From contig NZ_PGVA01000024.1 of assembly GCF_002860125.1 (NCBI RefSeq), forward strand, positions 62,001-126,000: DNA of 64,000 nt, written 5' to 3'. Source of the DNA: Bacillus canaveralius (GTDB lineage Bacteria; Bacillota; Bacilli; Bacillales; Cytobacillaceae). Shown here piece by piece: positions 1 through 8,505 of this stretch (position 1 is its first letter; each line of letters begins with the position of its first letter). The translations under genes and the position numbers were made by a program. The notes under the pieces were generated by a model. That model saw only the letters and a list, made by a program, of their open reading frames with translations. It did no database searches and was not told the origin of the DNA.

Positions 1-486
1 TGTTGTTCCATTGACAATACCCATCATCTTTGTAATCCGGTCAGAAGCCAGGCCGTCGACAAGGCTTCTCAAGATAGGAATCCCTCCGGCAACACTTGCC
101 TCATAAAATAAATCACAACTATTTAAGGATGCCGTTGTAAGCAGCTCTGAACCATGGACCGCCATCAAATCCTTGTTGGCGGTAACAACATGCTTTTTCT
201 GTTTAAGTGCCTTTAAGAGCAGTTCCTTAGTGCCCTCTAAACCGCCCATTACCTCGATAATAATGTCAATATCCGGATCATCGATAATCTCCTCTGCACT
301 TGTGGTCAACAAAGATTGATTCACCGCTACCTCTCTCTCTTTATGTATGTTTTGGACGAGAACTTTTTTCACCTGCACAGGGCAGCCAATCTGGTGCATC
401 AGCTTATCCTGATGGTTTTCAATGATTTTTACGACACCTGATCCTACTGTTCCCAATCCCAATAAACCTATCGAAATTGCTTTCAT
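1..486 (-). CDS. hom: homoserine dehydrogenase, N-terminal part (cut by window edge)
   Basis: Cytoplasmic NAD(P)-dependent reduction of aspartate semialdehyde to homoserine, the branch point to threonine and methionine. About 162 codons are visible from ATG at 486. The Rossmann motif GLLGLGTVGSG is at residues 7-17. The family motifs VTANKDLMA and GIVNGT follow, and GIVNGT is right at the window edge, so the catalytic and ACT parts lie outside. A GGGAGG-type ribosome binding site precedes the ATG. The neighbour upstream on the same strand is yutH, as in B. subtilis, where hom-thrC-thrB follow. A sigma-A-like promoter is at 544-572. Confidence 0.95.
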   Translation of the reverse strand, partial: MKAISIGLLGLGTVGSGVVKIIENHQDKLMHQIGCPVQVKKVLVQNIHKEREVAVNQSLLTTSAEEIIDDPDIDIIIEVMGGLEGTKELLLKALKQKKHVVTANKDLMAVHGSELLTTASLNSCDLFYEASVAGGIPILRSLVDGLASDRITKMMGIVNGTT

Positions 487-543
487 GCTTTGCCTCCCCG
501 GGAATGTCTTTTTTATGCGTACAAATGTTTATATATAAAAGAC

Positions 544-572
544 ATTATAATTTGGTTGTTGTCTTTTTACAA
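544..572 (-). promoter_or_regulatory. sigma-A-type promoter of hom
   Basis: Read on the minus strand: -35 TTGTAA (567-572), 17-bp spacer, -10 TATAAT (544-549), 58 bp upstream of the hom ATG. The sequence ACAACAAC occurs twice, once in the spacer and once upstream of the -35. It could be a direct-repeat operator, but I cannot assign a regulator. Confidence 0.7.
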
Positions 573-718
573 TAGCCAATTGTTGTTGTTTTTTGTGTGT
601 AATCGCTTTACATGCACGTATATCAATGAAAAAAATATTTTTATTCTTTTGAGTTAATTTCACAATGCTAAACCCATCGGACTTTAAATGATTTTAAGCA
701 TTGTCGAGAAGTGTTGCA

Positions 719-1723
719 TCAATGAATTTTCAGCCATTCCGGCTCAGGAATACTCAGCCTGCGGACTGGAACTTCTGCAAGCTGATAGAAATCACCGAGG
801 AAGCGTTCGTATTCACCCGATTGCGATAAATACTTATTGAAACGATCCTCCAGCAAATGCTTCTGTTGTTCTGAGGATGATGTATAATAGTTTTCCACAC
901 AATCAAAGTAGTGAAGAGGGAATAAAATCCTTGCGTATAAAAGTCGCCAGGCAAAAGGTGAAAGGCGGGAGATCGTTTGATAATTTTGTAAAAATTGCTT
1001 CAACCCCGGCTGGTACGTTTGCGTATGATGAAAATAGTGATTCCTTGTCCATTCGGCAAGGTCCCGGCTTGGATGGTCAAATGTCCAGTCCAAGGGATTT
1101 TTGATCAATGGTTTCCGCCATGTTGTTTCCGAGAATCTTTCATGGCAGACTGTGCCGCCATCAGCACCAGTCGGTTGTTCGTCTATTTCGGTATCAACTA
1201 AATACTGGATCGCATTTTCTGTCAAACCCATATAATAAGGGAAGGAATCCAAAAACAATTTATCGAATTCATGATCAGGCTGGTGAATCAACTTACCATT
1301 CCACACGGTTTCCATCTGCTCCAGACGTGTTTCCCACAGCTGCTTCCATTGCCCGATCCTGCTGATCTTCTCAACTGAAAACGGTAATGATCGTCCACGA
1401 ACATGGAACTTAGCCAGCTTTCGGCCAATGTTGATTTGCCTGTCCGTTTCACGTTGCCGGTAAAAAAGCAGGCAGTGCGCCGTCCCTCCCGATTCATAAA
1501 CGAACTGCCCGGTTTTTGTTTTGACCAACGCAGAAACATATCGGTCTCCAGCGCTGATTAAATGCCGGGCTATTTGGTCAAGCTCTGCCAATTCCTCCTG
1601 TGAAAGGCTGGAAGGCACTATAAAATACAGCTCGTTATTTTTTTTAACAGCTTTATAATCGCCAACTTGCAGCTCCTCGTCCGCGCTAATCCCATACTGC
1701 TGCTCGATAATTCGCTGAAGCAA
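719..1723 (-). CDS. yutH: spore coat-associated protein YutH (CotS/kinase-like fold)
   Basis: A 334-residue protein resembling the Bacillus YutH/CotS group, which has an aminoglycoside-phosphotransferase-like (kinase) fold and is associated with the spore coat. Features seen: a central His/Trp-rich region (LDWTFDHPSRDLAEW near residue 210-225) corresponding to the degenerate catalytic segment of the family, and an aromatic-rich C-terminus. No signal peptide or membrane segment. Placement next to hom and yutG matches B. subtilis. The ATG at 1723 follows a GGGGGAAACG-type ribosome binding site. The function is by orthology and synteny; enzymatic activity is not established for the family. Confidence 0.85.
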   Translation of the reverse strand: MLQRIIEQQYGISADEELQVGDYKAVKKNNELYFIVPSSLSQEELAELDQIARHLISAGDRYVSALVKTKTGQFVYESGGTAHCLLFYRQRETDRQINIGRKLAKFHVRGRSLPFSVEKISRIGQWKQLWETRLEQMETVWNGKLIHQPDHEFDKLFLDSFPYYMGLTENAIQYLVDTEIDEQPTGADGGTVCHERFSETTWRKPLIKNPLDWTFDHPSRDLAEWTRNHYFHHTQTYQPGLKQFLQNYQTISRLSPFAWRLLYARILFPLHYFDCVENYYTSSSEQQKHLLEDRFNKYLSQSGEYERFLGDFYQLAEVPVRRLSIPEPEWLKIH

Positions 1724-1930
1724 TTCGTTTCCCCCTTTTTGGTGATTTTCTTTTCAATATATGCCTGATATCTGTAAAACTTGTTGAGTATGCCGAATAA
1801 GGATATCTTTTAAGGAGATGATGAAAAAAGGCACTTGCAGAATCTGTACTCAGGAGGAGACCCTAGTTCAAAAACGCATATTATAGATAAACAATATATA
1901 TAGAGAAAAATCACAGGAAAAGGTGAGAAA

Positions 1931-2434
1931 ATGGAAGAAGAAAAAAAAGTAACCGATGTGAGCGAAACAACAGCCCGCAAATGGCTTCATGAACGAGGGG
2001 TAGAAATCAAGGACATTGCAGACCTTGTATTTTTCCTCCAGGAACAGTACCATTCAAACCTTGATATAAATGACTGCATTGAGAATGTCGAGAGGGTTCT
2101 TTCGAAACGGGAGGTGCAAAATGCGATTCTGACCGGCATCCAATTGGATGTACTGGCTGAAAAAAGACTGCTCGATGACCCCCTGCTACGCATTATCCAA
2201 ACAGATGAGAGCCTTTATGGTATCGATGAAATATTGGCATTATCAATCATTAACGTTTACGGTTCAATCGGTTTTACGAATTATGGATACATCGATAAAC
2301 TAAAACCAGGGATTTTAAAGCATCTAAACGATAAATCAACGGGAAAATGCAATACTTTCCTGGATGATATTGTTGGAGCGATAGCTGCTGCTGCTTCAAG
2401 CCGACTCGCCCATAGCGCAGCGAACACTGAATAA
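1931..2434 (+). CDS. yutG: YutG, phosphatidylglycerophosphatase A-domain protein
   Basis: A 167-residue protein of the PgpA/YutG family, which in other bacteria dephosphorylates phosphatidylglycerophosphate or acts on related lipid phosphates. Family-like segments: ARKWLHERGVEIKDIADLVFFLQ at the N-terminus and a YGSIGFTNYGYIDK block near residue 120. A C-terminal run rich in Ala (DDIVGAIAAAASSRL) is typical of the YutG type. It lacks the long transmembrane part of proteobacterial PgpA, as expected for the Bacillus form. AAAGGTGAG is placed before the ATG at 1931. It is the only plus-strand gene in this block, convergent with yutF across a shared terminator. Confidence 0.85.
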   Translation: MEEEKKVTDVSETTARKWLHERGVEIKDIADLVFFLQEQYHSNLDINDCIENVERVLSKREVQNAILTGIQLDVLAEKRLLDDPLLRIIQTDESLYGIDEILALSIINVYGSIGFTNYGYIDKLKPGILKHLNDKSTGKCNTFLDDIVGAIAAAASSRLAHSAANTE

Positions 2435-2477
2435 ATCCCCGTCTCCCCGTGTTGCTGATGGTCGGGTTTTTTTCGAT

Positions 2478-2514
2478 AGAGAAACCCTGCCACTAAAATT
2501 GAGGCAGGGTTTCT
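2478..2514. terminator. bidirectional intrinsic terminator between yutG and yutF
   Basis: Perfect inverted repeat GAAACCCTGCC / GGCAGGGTTTC with an 11-nt loop (2481-2513), between two convergent genes. A-rich and T-rich flanks lie on both sides. Confidence 0.8.
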
Positions 2515-2519
2515 TAGTT

Positions 2520-3284
2520 TTATATTTCCCATTGATCGAGAGAATCCACTACGTGAGTGGGCTGCTGCTGATAGTTTTTCAGTAATTCCTTTGTCGTTAC
2601 ACCCGTATGGACAAGCAGTGTATCCATTCCGGCATTTATTCCTGCGAGAATGTCGGTGTCATAATTGTCCCCGACCATCAATGTCTCCTCCATCCTGGTT
2701 CCAATTACCTTTAAGGCCTGCTCCATAATAATCGATTCCGGTTTGCCGATAAAAATCGGCCTCGTTTGTGTTGAAACCGTAATTACGGACGTAATTGAAC
2801 CATTGCCGGGCAGGAACCCTCTCTCAGTCGGCAAAGCAATATCACCATTCGTTGAAATAAACGTGGCCCCGTTCCGGACTGCTAAGCAACCGATCGCAAG
2901 TTTTTCATAGTTGACTGAGCGATCAAGGCCAACGACCACATATTCTGCATCCTCCCCTGCCAGAGCAAATCCTTTTTCTTCAAGCGCGGTGCGTAGTCCG
3001 TCTTCACCGATAAAATAAACAGATGCGTTGCTATTCTGTTCATAAATATAATTCGCGGTTGCCATGCTTGTTGTAAACACTAAATTTTCCTCGGCAGGAA
3101 TGCCAAAGGCCGTCAGTTTTTCAGCGACCTGGGCTGGAGTTCGTGATGAATTATTTGTTACAAACAAATAAGGGATACCGTTATCGCGCAGCTTTTTAAC
3201 AAAAACTGCAGCTTCTTCAATCAACTCTGTCCCTTTGTACATCGTGCCGTCTAAATCAATTAAGTAGCCTTTATATTTTTTCAA
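2520..3284 (-). CDS. yutF: HAD-superfamily phosphatase YutF (NagD-like)
   Basis: A 254-residue HAD hydrolase of the NagD/p-nitrophenyl phosphatase subfamily. The catalytic motif I is LIDLDGT near residue 9-15. Motif II (FVTNNSS) is near residue 46, and motif III/IV (MVGDNYDTDILAG) near residue 205, between which sits the C2-type cap. It probably dephosphorylates small sugar or nucleotide phosphates in the cytoplasm; the substrate is unknown. I chose the TTG at 3284 because GGGAGTG lies 6-10 nt upstream and the protein then begins MKKYKGYLIDLDGT, as in the B. subtilis orthologue; an in-frame TTG at 3299 is the alternative. Confidence 0.9.
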   Translation of the reverse strand: MKKYKGYLIDLDGTMYKGTELIEEAAVFVKKLRDNGIPYLFVTNNSSRTPAQVAEKLTAFGIPAEENLVFTTSMATANYIYEQNSNASVYFIGEDGLRTALEEKGFALAGEDAEYVVVGLDRSVNYEKLAIGCLAVRNGATFISTNGDIALPTERGFLPGNGSITSVITVSTQTRPIFIGKPESIIMEQALKVIGTRMEETLMVGDNYDTDILAGINAGMDTLLVHTGVTTKELLKNYQQQPTHVVDSLDQWEI

Positions 3285-3385
3285 GTCTGTCACTCCCAAC
3301 TATATGATACCCGATCTTTCATATTATTAAAAAATATAAAATTGTGCAATACTTCACTATCTCATTTTGATGCTTTTTTCAAAAA

Positions 3386-3410
3386 CAAAAGGACCAATCA
3401 GTGGTCCCGA
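3386..3410 (-). terminator. terminator downstream of yutE
   Basis: On the minus strand GGACCACTGATTGGTCC is followed by TTTTGTTTTTG, just after the yutE stop at 3422. Confidence 0.7.
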
Positions 3411-3421
3411 AATGAACGCTG

Positions 3422-3859
3422 TCAGTTTTTAAATGCTGATACCGGCCCAAGTTCATTCAGCAAATAAGCCCGTACTGACGGAGCAAACTGTTTTAAAACC
3501 TTTATATGTGTTTGGAAAGTGGATTTCAGAGCATCATGATCAATTTCCGTATAGGTTTGAATGAGCATCTTCCTATATGTCAGGATGTTTTTATAGATGC
3601 TGCTCATTTCGGCAGTGATCACCTTTTCATCTGCCAGAATATCGATTATGTCCTCATAACTTCCCGGATCACGCATTATAAATCCATCGATCATCGCATT
3701 GCCTACATCTAAAAAAGCTTCGATCATTGTATGGGTTAACCTCTCTAACGCTGCCTGCTCAAGCGGGTCTTCCCATTTGTCTTTTTCTTCAAAAAGGCGA
3801 ATTTGTCTTTCCAAATATCGCAGTATTTCGTCGATCTTTTCCCTGTCCACAAAATACAC
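3422..3859 (-). CDS. yutE: YutE, DUF86/HepT-like HEPN-fold protein
   Basis: A 145-residue all-helical protein of the DUF86 family, to which HepT toxins (HEPN RNases) belong. The family block MRDPGSYEDIIDILADE is at about residues 62-78 and the catalytic-loop region YRKMLIQTYTEID at 95-107. In active HEPN RNases this loop carries RX4-6H. Here Arg96 is kept but the position expected for His holds Gln101, so RNase activity is doubtful. No MNT-type antitoxin gene is adjacent. The start is GTG at 3859 with AAGGAGGAG in front. It is a single gene in the conserved yut block, suggesting a housekeeping rather than a toxin role. Confidence 0.82.
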   Translation of the reverse strand: MYFVDREKIDEILRYLERQIRLFEEKDKWEDPLEQAALERLTHTMIEAFLDVGNAMIDGFIMRDPGSYEDIIDILADEKVITAEMSSIYKNILTYRKMLIQTYTEIDHDALKSTFQTHIKVLKQFAPSVRAYLLNELGPVSAFKN

Positions 3860-4022
3860 TTTTTCTCCTCCTTGTCCTGCTGTAAAATGAACTATTCTTT
3901 CTTAAATGTCGATTTTGTTTATCCATATTGTATCATAACATGTAGAAATAGATATTTTTGCCTGCTATTATATAGAAAAAGGGATTGAGTAAAAAACAAT
4001 AGCGAATTCGGAGGAATAATAG

Positions 4023-4289
4023 ATGGCAGAGCGATTTTTTTTATACGATGATACAGAGGAAACAAAAACGAGGTTCGTCAGCTTTATGGGAGAAAATACA
4101 CGTTTTGATTTAGCAATCACGCAAACTGACCGCCATTACGGAAAGTCGCTTGTCCTTGATATGCAGGGAAGCCGGTTTGCCATCATTGGCCAGGACGATC
4201 TGGATGAAGAGGGATATTTGGAGCATGCCTTTCAGCTCTCAGAGGAAGACGCGGCCGAACTTCGTTCTTTTTTATTTGAACTTTTATAA
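4023..4289 (+). CDS. DUF3055 small protein
   Basis: An 88-residue acidic cytoplasmic protein beginning MAERFFLYDDTEET. The pattern of conserved segments (TRFVSFMGEN, DRHYGK, FAIIGQDDLDEEGYLE) matches the small DUF3055 family found throughout Bacillaceae; no function is known. CGGAGGAATA precedes the ATG at 4023. It stands alone, divergent from yutE and convergent with yutD, with a dispersed repeat copy directly downstream. Confidence 0.8.
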   Translation: MAERFFLYDDTEETKTRFVSFMGENTRFDLAITQTDRHYGKSLVLDMQGSRFAIIGQDDLDEEGYLEHAFQLSEEDAAELRSFLFELL

Positions 4290-4344
4290 CGATGAAACAG
4301 CCACGCTTTATAGCCCGGCTGTTTTCTTGTTTGCATGCATATAA

Positions 4345-4466
4345 TTGAAAAACGAACGGTTATATAAAATTAAGATAGCATTATTCGTTTCCTGCGGCAT
4401 ACTTCTGTTTTTTTAGACTACTTCATTCGTTTTTCGGTTCAGCTTATTATATTGTAAAAATTACAT
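4345..4466. repeat. dispersed palindromic repeat, copy A
   Basis: About 120 bp between DUF3055 and yutD, bounded by GAAAAACGAAC and CATTCGTTTTTC arms. In the minus orientation it aligns along its length with copy B (21614-21764), sharing AAAATTAAGATAG, ATTCGTT and AGCTTATTA blocks in the same order. It appears more diverged than copy B and lacks the outermost ATGAAATT end on one side. No coding capacity. Confidence 0.72.
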
Positions 4467-4470
4467 ATAG

Positions 4471-4791
4471 CTAACCGTCTAAGACAGAGTTATCTGATTG
4501 TGCTTCAGCTAGTTTTTGGTTTTTCATCTTTTTAACAACAAAATAAGGGCAGCCGAAATTACAATATTCGTACAGGTATTCCGTTAAAGTGCTGATTTTT
4601 GTATCGAATGAGGCTTTTTGGTTCTGGTCGTCAAAGAAACCTTTGAGCCGAAGCTGGCCGTACCCCCAGTCCCCCACAATATAGTCGTACCTTGCTAATA
4701 TTTCACTATATCTGGCACGAAATGCTTCTTCATTAAAACCATCCCGTTGTTCTTCAACGACTTCATAACAAACATTATTAATGCAAATCAT
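4471..4791 (-). CDS. yutD: YutD family protein (DUF1027)
   Basis: A 106-residue protein with the YutD-like domain: the segment ARYDYIVGDWGYGQLRLKGFFDD at about residues 33-55 and a C-terminal YCNFGCPYFVVKK with two cysteines near 77-81. The family is conserved in Firmicutes, often next to lipA, as here. Biochemical function is not established. AAGAGGTG precedes the ATG at 4791. The C-terminal tail after VKKMKNQK is short and divergent. Confidence 0.85.
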   Translation of the reverse strand: MICINNVCYEVVEEQRDGFNEEAFRARYSEILARYDYIVGDWGYGQLRLKGFFDDQNQKASFDTKISTLTEYLYEYCNFGCPYFVVKKMKNQKLAEAQSDNSVLDG

Positions 4792-4987
4792 TTTTTCACC
4801 TCTTTATCTTCCATGTCCTTAATTTGATTATAACTGATTGATCGACAATTACTAAGCGAAAAAACGAACTCGCAGGCCATTATAACCCCGGATAAGCATA
4901 AGAGGAAATCTCGGCTTGCACAACCATTACTAAGATAAACCGACAAATTGTAAGATTATATGCAAAATGAACACGTTGTTCGATGTA

Positions 4988-5014
4988 AATAAGAGTTCAG
5001 CAAATGCTGAACTC
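4988..5014. terminator. terminator downstream of lipA
   Basis: GAGTTCAGCA AATG CTGAACTC hairpin followed on the minus strand by an AT-rich tract, starting 7 bp after the lipA stop. Confidence 0.65.
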
Positions 5015-5020
5015 TTTTCG

Positions 5021-5938
5021 TTATGCTTGCTGGGCAGTCGTTTCCCCGAAGAGCTGCTTTTGTTTCGCAGCGGCATTCACTTGCTCATCTGCATGATAGG
5101 AAGAGCGCACTAATGGACCTGCTTCACAATGGCTAAAGCCCTTGCTCATCGCTATTTCCTTTAATTCCTGGAACTCGTCAGGATGGTAATACTTTTGAAC
5201 CTTTAAATGTTTTTTGGTGGGCTGCAAATATTGCCCAATCGTCATGATATCGACATGATTGGCCCGCAGGTCATCCATTACTTCAACAATTTCTTCTTTC
5301 GTTTCACCAAGTCCGATCATCAAGCTTGACTTTGTTGGAATGTCGGGCTGCAATTCTTTTGCACGCCGCAGGAATTCAAGTGAGCGCTCGTAAGTAGCCC
5401 TTGCCCGTACTCTTGGTGTCAGGCGCCGTACAGTCTCGATGTTATGATTTAAGATATCAGGGCGTGCATCCATTAACGTCGCTAAGTTTTCAAGAACGCC
5501 CCCCATATCTGAAGGAAGAACTTCGACGCTCGTAAACGGGCTTTTTCTTCTGATCGCTCGAACGGTTTCCGCAAAAACGGCAGATCCGCCATCCTTTAAA
5601 TCATCACGGGCAACTGCCGTTACAACGACATGCTTTAAATTCATTAAACTGACGGAATCAGCAACCCGCTCCGGCTCTTTCCAATCAAGCTCTGTCGGCA
5701 AACCGGTTTTGACTGCACAAAACCGGCAGGCGCGCGTACAAGTATCCCCGAGGATCATAAATGTGGCCGTTCTTCTTACTGCCCAGCACTCATGGATATT
5801 TGGACACTTCGCTTCTTCACAAACAGTATGTAGGCTTTTTTCCCGCATCATTTTTTTAAGTCCGGTATAATTCTCATTTGTATTCAGCTTTATTTTCAGC
5901 CATTCAGGCTTACGTAAATGTTCTTCTTTCTTACTCAA
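5021..5938 (-). CDS. lipA: lipoyl synthase LipA (radical SAM)
   Basis: Radical-SAM enzyme inserting two sulfurs into protein-bound octanoyl groups to make lipoyl cofactors. Auxiliary [4Fe-4S] ligands are Cys40, Cys45 and Cys51 ([12 protein letters not shown]). The radical-SAM cluster is Cys67, Cys71 and Cys74 (CTRACRFC). The C-terminal [10 protein letters not shown] supplies the conserved Ser ligand. 305 residues, the normal length. I take TTG at 5938 as start: GGAGTGG is 5 nt upstream and the protein begins [18 protein letters not shown]; a GTG at 5956 would place the ribosome binding site inside the gene. Likely acceptors include GcvH (29255-29638). Sulfur supply connects it to the suf operon in this window. 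Confidence 0.97.
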   Translation of the reverse strand: MSKKEEHLRKPEWLKIKLNTNENYTGLKKMMREKSLHTVCEEAKCPNIHECWAVRRTATFMILGDTCTRACRFCAVKTGLPTELDWKEPERVADSVSLMNLKHVVVTAVARDDLKDGGSAVFAETVRAIRRKSPFTSVEVLPSDMGGVLENLATLMDARPDILNHNIETVRRLTPRVRARATYERSLEFLRRAKELQPDIPTKSSLMIGLGETKEEIVEVMDDLRANHVDIMTIGQYLQPTKKHLKVQKYYHPDEFQELKEIAMSKGFSHCEAGPLVRSSYHADEQVNAAAKQKQLFGETTAQQA

Positions 5939-6134
5939 TTGTCCCACTCCAATCACTTAAAGCATTACAAAAATACATCATCGAAAGTGTATGATATGTA
6001 TTCAATTGTCACTTTAACATATTCAACATAAGCAGGACAAGTTGAACAGCTTCCGATTACCATTAATTGATATATATTAATTTTCCTTTTCCTCACAAAC
6101 TAAACAAGTAGATGAATTAGGAGGGAGGATTCCA

Positions 6135-7130
6135 GTGCGGTTTATTTTGATTATTCCATTCGTTTTTATGCTGGCTTTGCAACTATGCACACCATTGGCC
6201 GTGAATGCCGAGGAGCCAGATTTTTATGCAATTCGAATGGAATTGTACAAAAAGGTTGAAGCCACGACAAACATTCCGTGGTATTATTTAGCAGCGATCG
6301 ACCAATACGAAAGAAATGTTCGCCAATCGAGGCGGGATCTGCCAAAAGCTGATGGTGCTATCGGTATTTATTTTCGGCCTGAAGAATGGGCAGGCTTGCT
6401 GAACCCTAACCTTACGGATGAAAACCCGGCCTCAATTCAGTTTTTCGATGGAATTGGCATCGATGGAAATGGTGACGGTAAGGCAAGCTTTAAAAATGAT
6501 GAAGATGTTCTCCATGCTTTTGCCAATTATCTTCTATCATATGGGGTCGACCATGATAATCTTAAAATCGGTCTTTGGAATTACTATAAGCGTGATAAAA
6601 CAGTTGGCATCATTATTGGAAAAGCAAGAATTTATAAGCACTTCGGCCGTCTCGACCTTGAATCCCATGCCTTTCCAGTCCCATTAAGGAGCAGTTACAG
6701 CTACCGCAATACTTGGGGCGATGCACGGGGCTGGGGAGGCAGGCGCATCCACGAAGGCACTGACATCTTTGCAGGTTACGGCGTGCCTGTTCGTGCTACA
6801 TCGTACGGGATCATTGAGATGAAAGGCTGGAACAGGTATGGAGGCTGGCGGATTGGTATACGGGATATTAACAACAATTATCACTACCTGGCCCATTTGA
6901 GCGGGTTTGCGAAGGACTTGCAGGTTGGCCAAATCGTTGAACCGGGCATGGTCATAGGCGGAGTCGGGAGCACGGGCTATGGACCTCCCGGAACATCCGG
7001 GAAATTCCCACCACACTTACACTATGGCATGTACAAGGATAACGGTTATACAGAATGGTCATATGATCCCTACCCCCATTTAAAACTATGGGAAAGACAG
7101 GAACGCAAAAAGGCGCGGAAACACAAATAA
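6135..7130 (+). CDS. lytH: LytH/YunA, sporulation L-Ala-D-Glu peptidase (M23 family)
   Basis: Secreted zinc metallopeptidase. In B. subtilis LytH trims cortex peptide side chains to single L-alanine during sporulation. Signal peptide at residues 1-25 (cleavage after VNA). A conserved N-terminal domain (ATTNIPWYYLAAIDQYERN) lies at about 43-62. The M23 core has His206-x3-Asp210 (HEGTD), His254 and HLHYG at 294-298, giving the zinc ligands. 331 residues, near the usual length. The start is GTG at 6135, preceded by GGGAGGATTCCA. It is divergent from lipA and ends in a strong terminator. Confidence 0.93.
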   Translation: MRFILIIPFVFMLALQLCTPLAVNAEEPDFYAIRMELYKKVEATTNIPWYYLAAIDQYERNVRQSRRDLPKADGAIGIYFRPEEWAGLLNPNLTDENPASIQFFDGIGIDGNGDGKASFKNDEDVLHAFANYLLSYGVDHDNLKIGLWNYYKRDKTVGIIIGKARIYKHFGRLDLESHAFPVPLRSSYSYRNTWGDARGWGGRRIHEGTDIFAGYGVPVRATSYGIIEMKGWNRYGGWRIGIRDINNNYHYLAHLSGFAKDLQVGQIVEPGMVIGGVGSTGYGPPGTSGKFPPHLHYGMYKDNGYTEWSYDPYPHLKLWERQERKKARKHK

Positions 7131-7173
7131 TAGTTTAGGCAAGGATTGTTTATCTACCGGATAGCATTTAAGC

Positions 7174-7206
7174 AGAGATGACTGCCGGATGACCGCAGTC
7201 ATCTCT
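7174..7206 (+). terminator. terminator of lytH
   Basis: AGAGATGACTGC / GCAGTCATCTCT perfect 12-bp stem with a 9-nt loop, followed by TTATTTTC. Confidence 0.85.
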
Positions 7207-7220
7207 TATTTTCATCGCAT

Positions 7221-7979
7221 CTAATTAGAAGGCAGCTCAATCGAAGGACCTCCGCCCTTACCGCCATTGTTATAAAATTGAGGTACTTTTCCAGGGTAGA
7301 AGTATTCCCCTATTTTAACAGATACCACTTCTTCTATTTCATTTTCCAACAGCGGGATAATGACATTCATATGCACCTTCACCTTAATGTAGACCTCAAC
7401 GATCGTGTTATTGATTCCCGTCTCGATATATTTGGTTTCTAAATCGGAAGTTACCGCACCAATAATTTCAAAACGAACCGGTATTTCCGGCCCTAAATTT
7501 GATAGCAGGGTAACATTTGTTGCCATCCCCAACGGAATATTGTAGACAATTCCTTTTTGCTCCTGTGATTTAGTAAAATCAATATCCTCGTCTTTTTTAA
7601 AAGCCTCAAGTTTTTCAAGTTCACCAGCCTCTACCAGATCCAAGTATTCCTGAACACGGATTGTCGCATCAGCTATCAATTTGCTATACATCTGGGGATT
7701 AAAACTAATAATTGCCTCATCCCCAACCTCACGGGAAATAATCAATTTTTCGATGTCAACTTGTTTAACAATCGTATTGGAAATTGCATCATTTATCGCC
7801 TGCGCTGCGAACTGTCGCGATCTTGTTTCAGCAATGCTTTTTAAGGCAGGTTCAATATTTTTATTTATAATAATTAAGCTAAAGAATGTGCAGCCAATAA
7901 AAATAATAAAGCTGATCATAAATACATACTTAAATGGCAAAGGACCTTGTTTAAAGGTTCTTCTTCTAGGTTTGAACAC
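7221..7979 (-). CDS. yunB: sporulation protein YunB
   Basis: A 252-residue single-pass membrane protein. Basic N-terminus (FKPRRRTFKQGPLPFKY), transmembrane helix at about residues 20-42, then an extracytoplasmic domain. It ends with FYNNGGKGGG-PSIELPS, the same Gly/Ser-type tail and IPVRFEIIGA / GINNTIVEVYIKV blocks as B. subtilis YunB, a sporulation protein required for normal spores. The GTG at 7979 is chosen because AAGGGAGGG lies 6 nt upstream; an upstream ATG at 8018 lacks a site and adds a non-homologous 13 residues. It is convergent with lytH. Confidence 0.88.
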   Translation of the reverse strand: MFKPRRRTFKQGPLPFKYVFMISFIIFIGCTFFSLIIINKNIEPALKSIAETRSRQFAAQAINDAISNTIVKQVDIEKLIISREVGDEAIISFNPQMYSKLIADATIRVQEYLDLVEAGELEKLEAFKKDEDIDFTKSQEQKGIVYNIPLGMATNVTLLSNLGPEIPVRFEIIGAVTSDLETKYIETGINNTIVEVYIKVKVHMNVIIPLLENEIEEVVSVKIGEYFYPGKVPQFYNNGGKGGGPSIELPSN

Positions 7980-8076
7980 AAAAAACCCTCCCTTACCCAA
8001 TATATATGTCCATTGCACGCTTTCATGAAAGTTTAGTTGTTAATAGTGGTTCAGTATAAACAGTCATTTTCCAACT

Positions 8077-8108
8077 AAAAAAAGAGAGCGGCCAGTCTTG
8101 TCGGCCGC
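8077..8108 (-). terminator. terminator after yunC
   Basis: Minus strand GCGGCCGACAAGACTGGCCGC hairpin followed by a long T run, 2 bp past the yunC stop. Confidence 0.8.
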
Positions 8109-8109
8109 C

Positions 8110-8412
8110 TCAAACCATCTTCAGCAATGCATCTTTCCCAATCATGCCTTTACGAATTCCGAGGTCGACCGCTGCAAAAGTGATAGATTCCAGCGGAGCC
8201 TCCAGAAGCTCCTCAATTGTCTTGACTCCGACCGCGCGCCCGGCAATCACTTTTCGATCTGCCAGCTTTTCATTGAGCAAGGCCACATCAAGGGCACCGC
8301 ACATAATATATCCTTTATCGCTCATTACAGCGAGGAGGTTCGTTTTTGGCAGTCTTACTGACATAGCAAGAAAAGTCTGCCCCTGAATCTCAATCGGCGA
8401 TAATTCGATCAT
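8110..8412 (-). CDS. yunC: YunC family protein (DUF1805)
   Basis: A 100-residue DUF1805 protein. The visible conserved elements are the N-terminal IELSPIEIQGQTFLAMSVRLPKTNLL, MCGALDVALL at about residue 37, and the Arg/Ala-Gly segment VIAGRAVGVKTIEELLEAPL. No membrane segment. Function unknown. I start at ATG 8412 because AAGGAG sits 9 nt upstream; an in-frame ATG at 8442 has no site. It is the last gene of the yunF-small ORF-yunD-yunC direction block, with a terminator directly behind it. Confidence 0.85.
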   Translation of the reverse strand: MIELSPIEIQGQTFLAMSVRLPKTNLLAVMSDKGYIMCGALDVALLNEKLADRKVIAGRAVGVKTIEELLEAPLESITFAAVDLGIRKGMIGKDALLKMV

Positions 8413-8505
8413 ACTCACACACTCCTTTTCTATCCCTTTCATTACACTTTATGAATAAGAATGGAAAAGCGTGTATCATGGCAGGAGTTTCTTAAACGAG
8501 CTTAC

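Noticed and set aside
487-718. T-box or S-box leader of hom
   Set aside because: No T-box sequence, specifier stem or S-box core; the promoter lies only 58 bp from the ATG.
3422-3859. HepT-MNT toxin-antitoxin pair
   Set aside because: No nucleotidyltransferase gene is adjacent and the RNase His is replaced by Gln.
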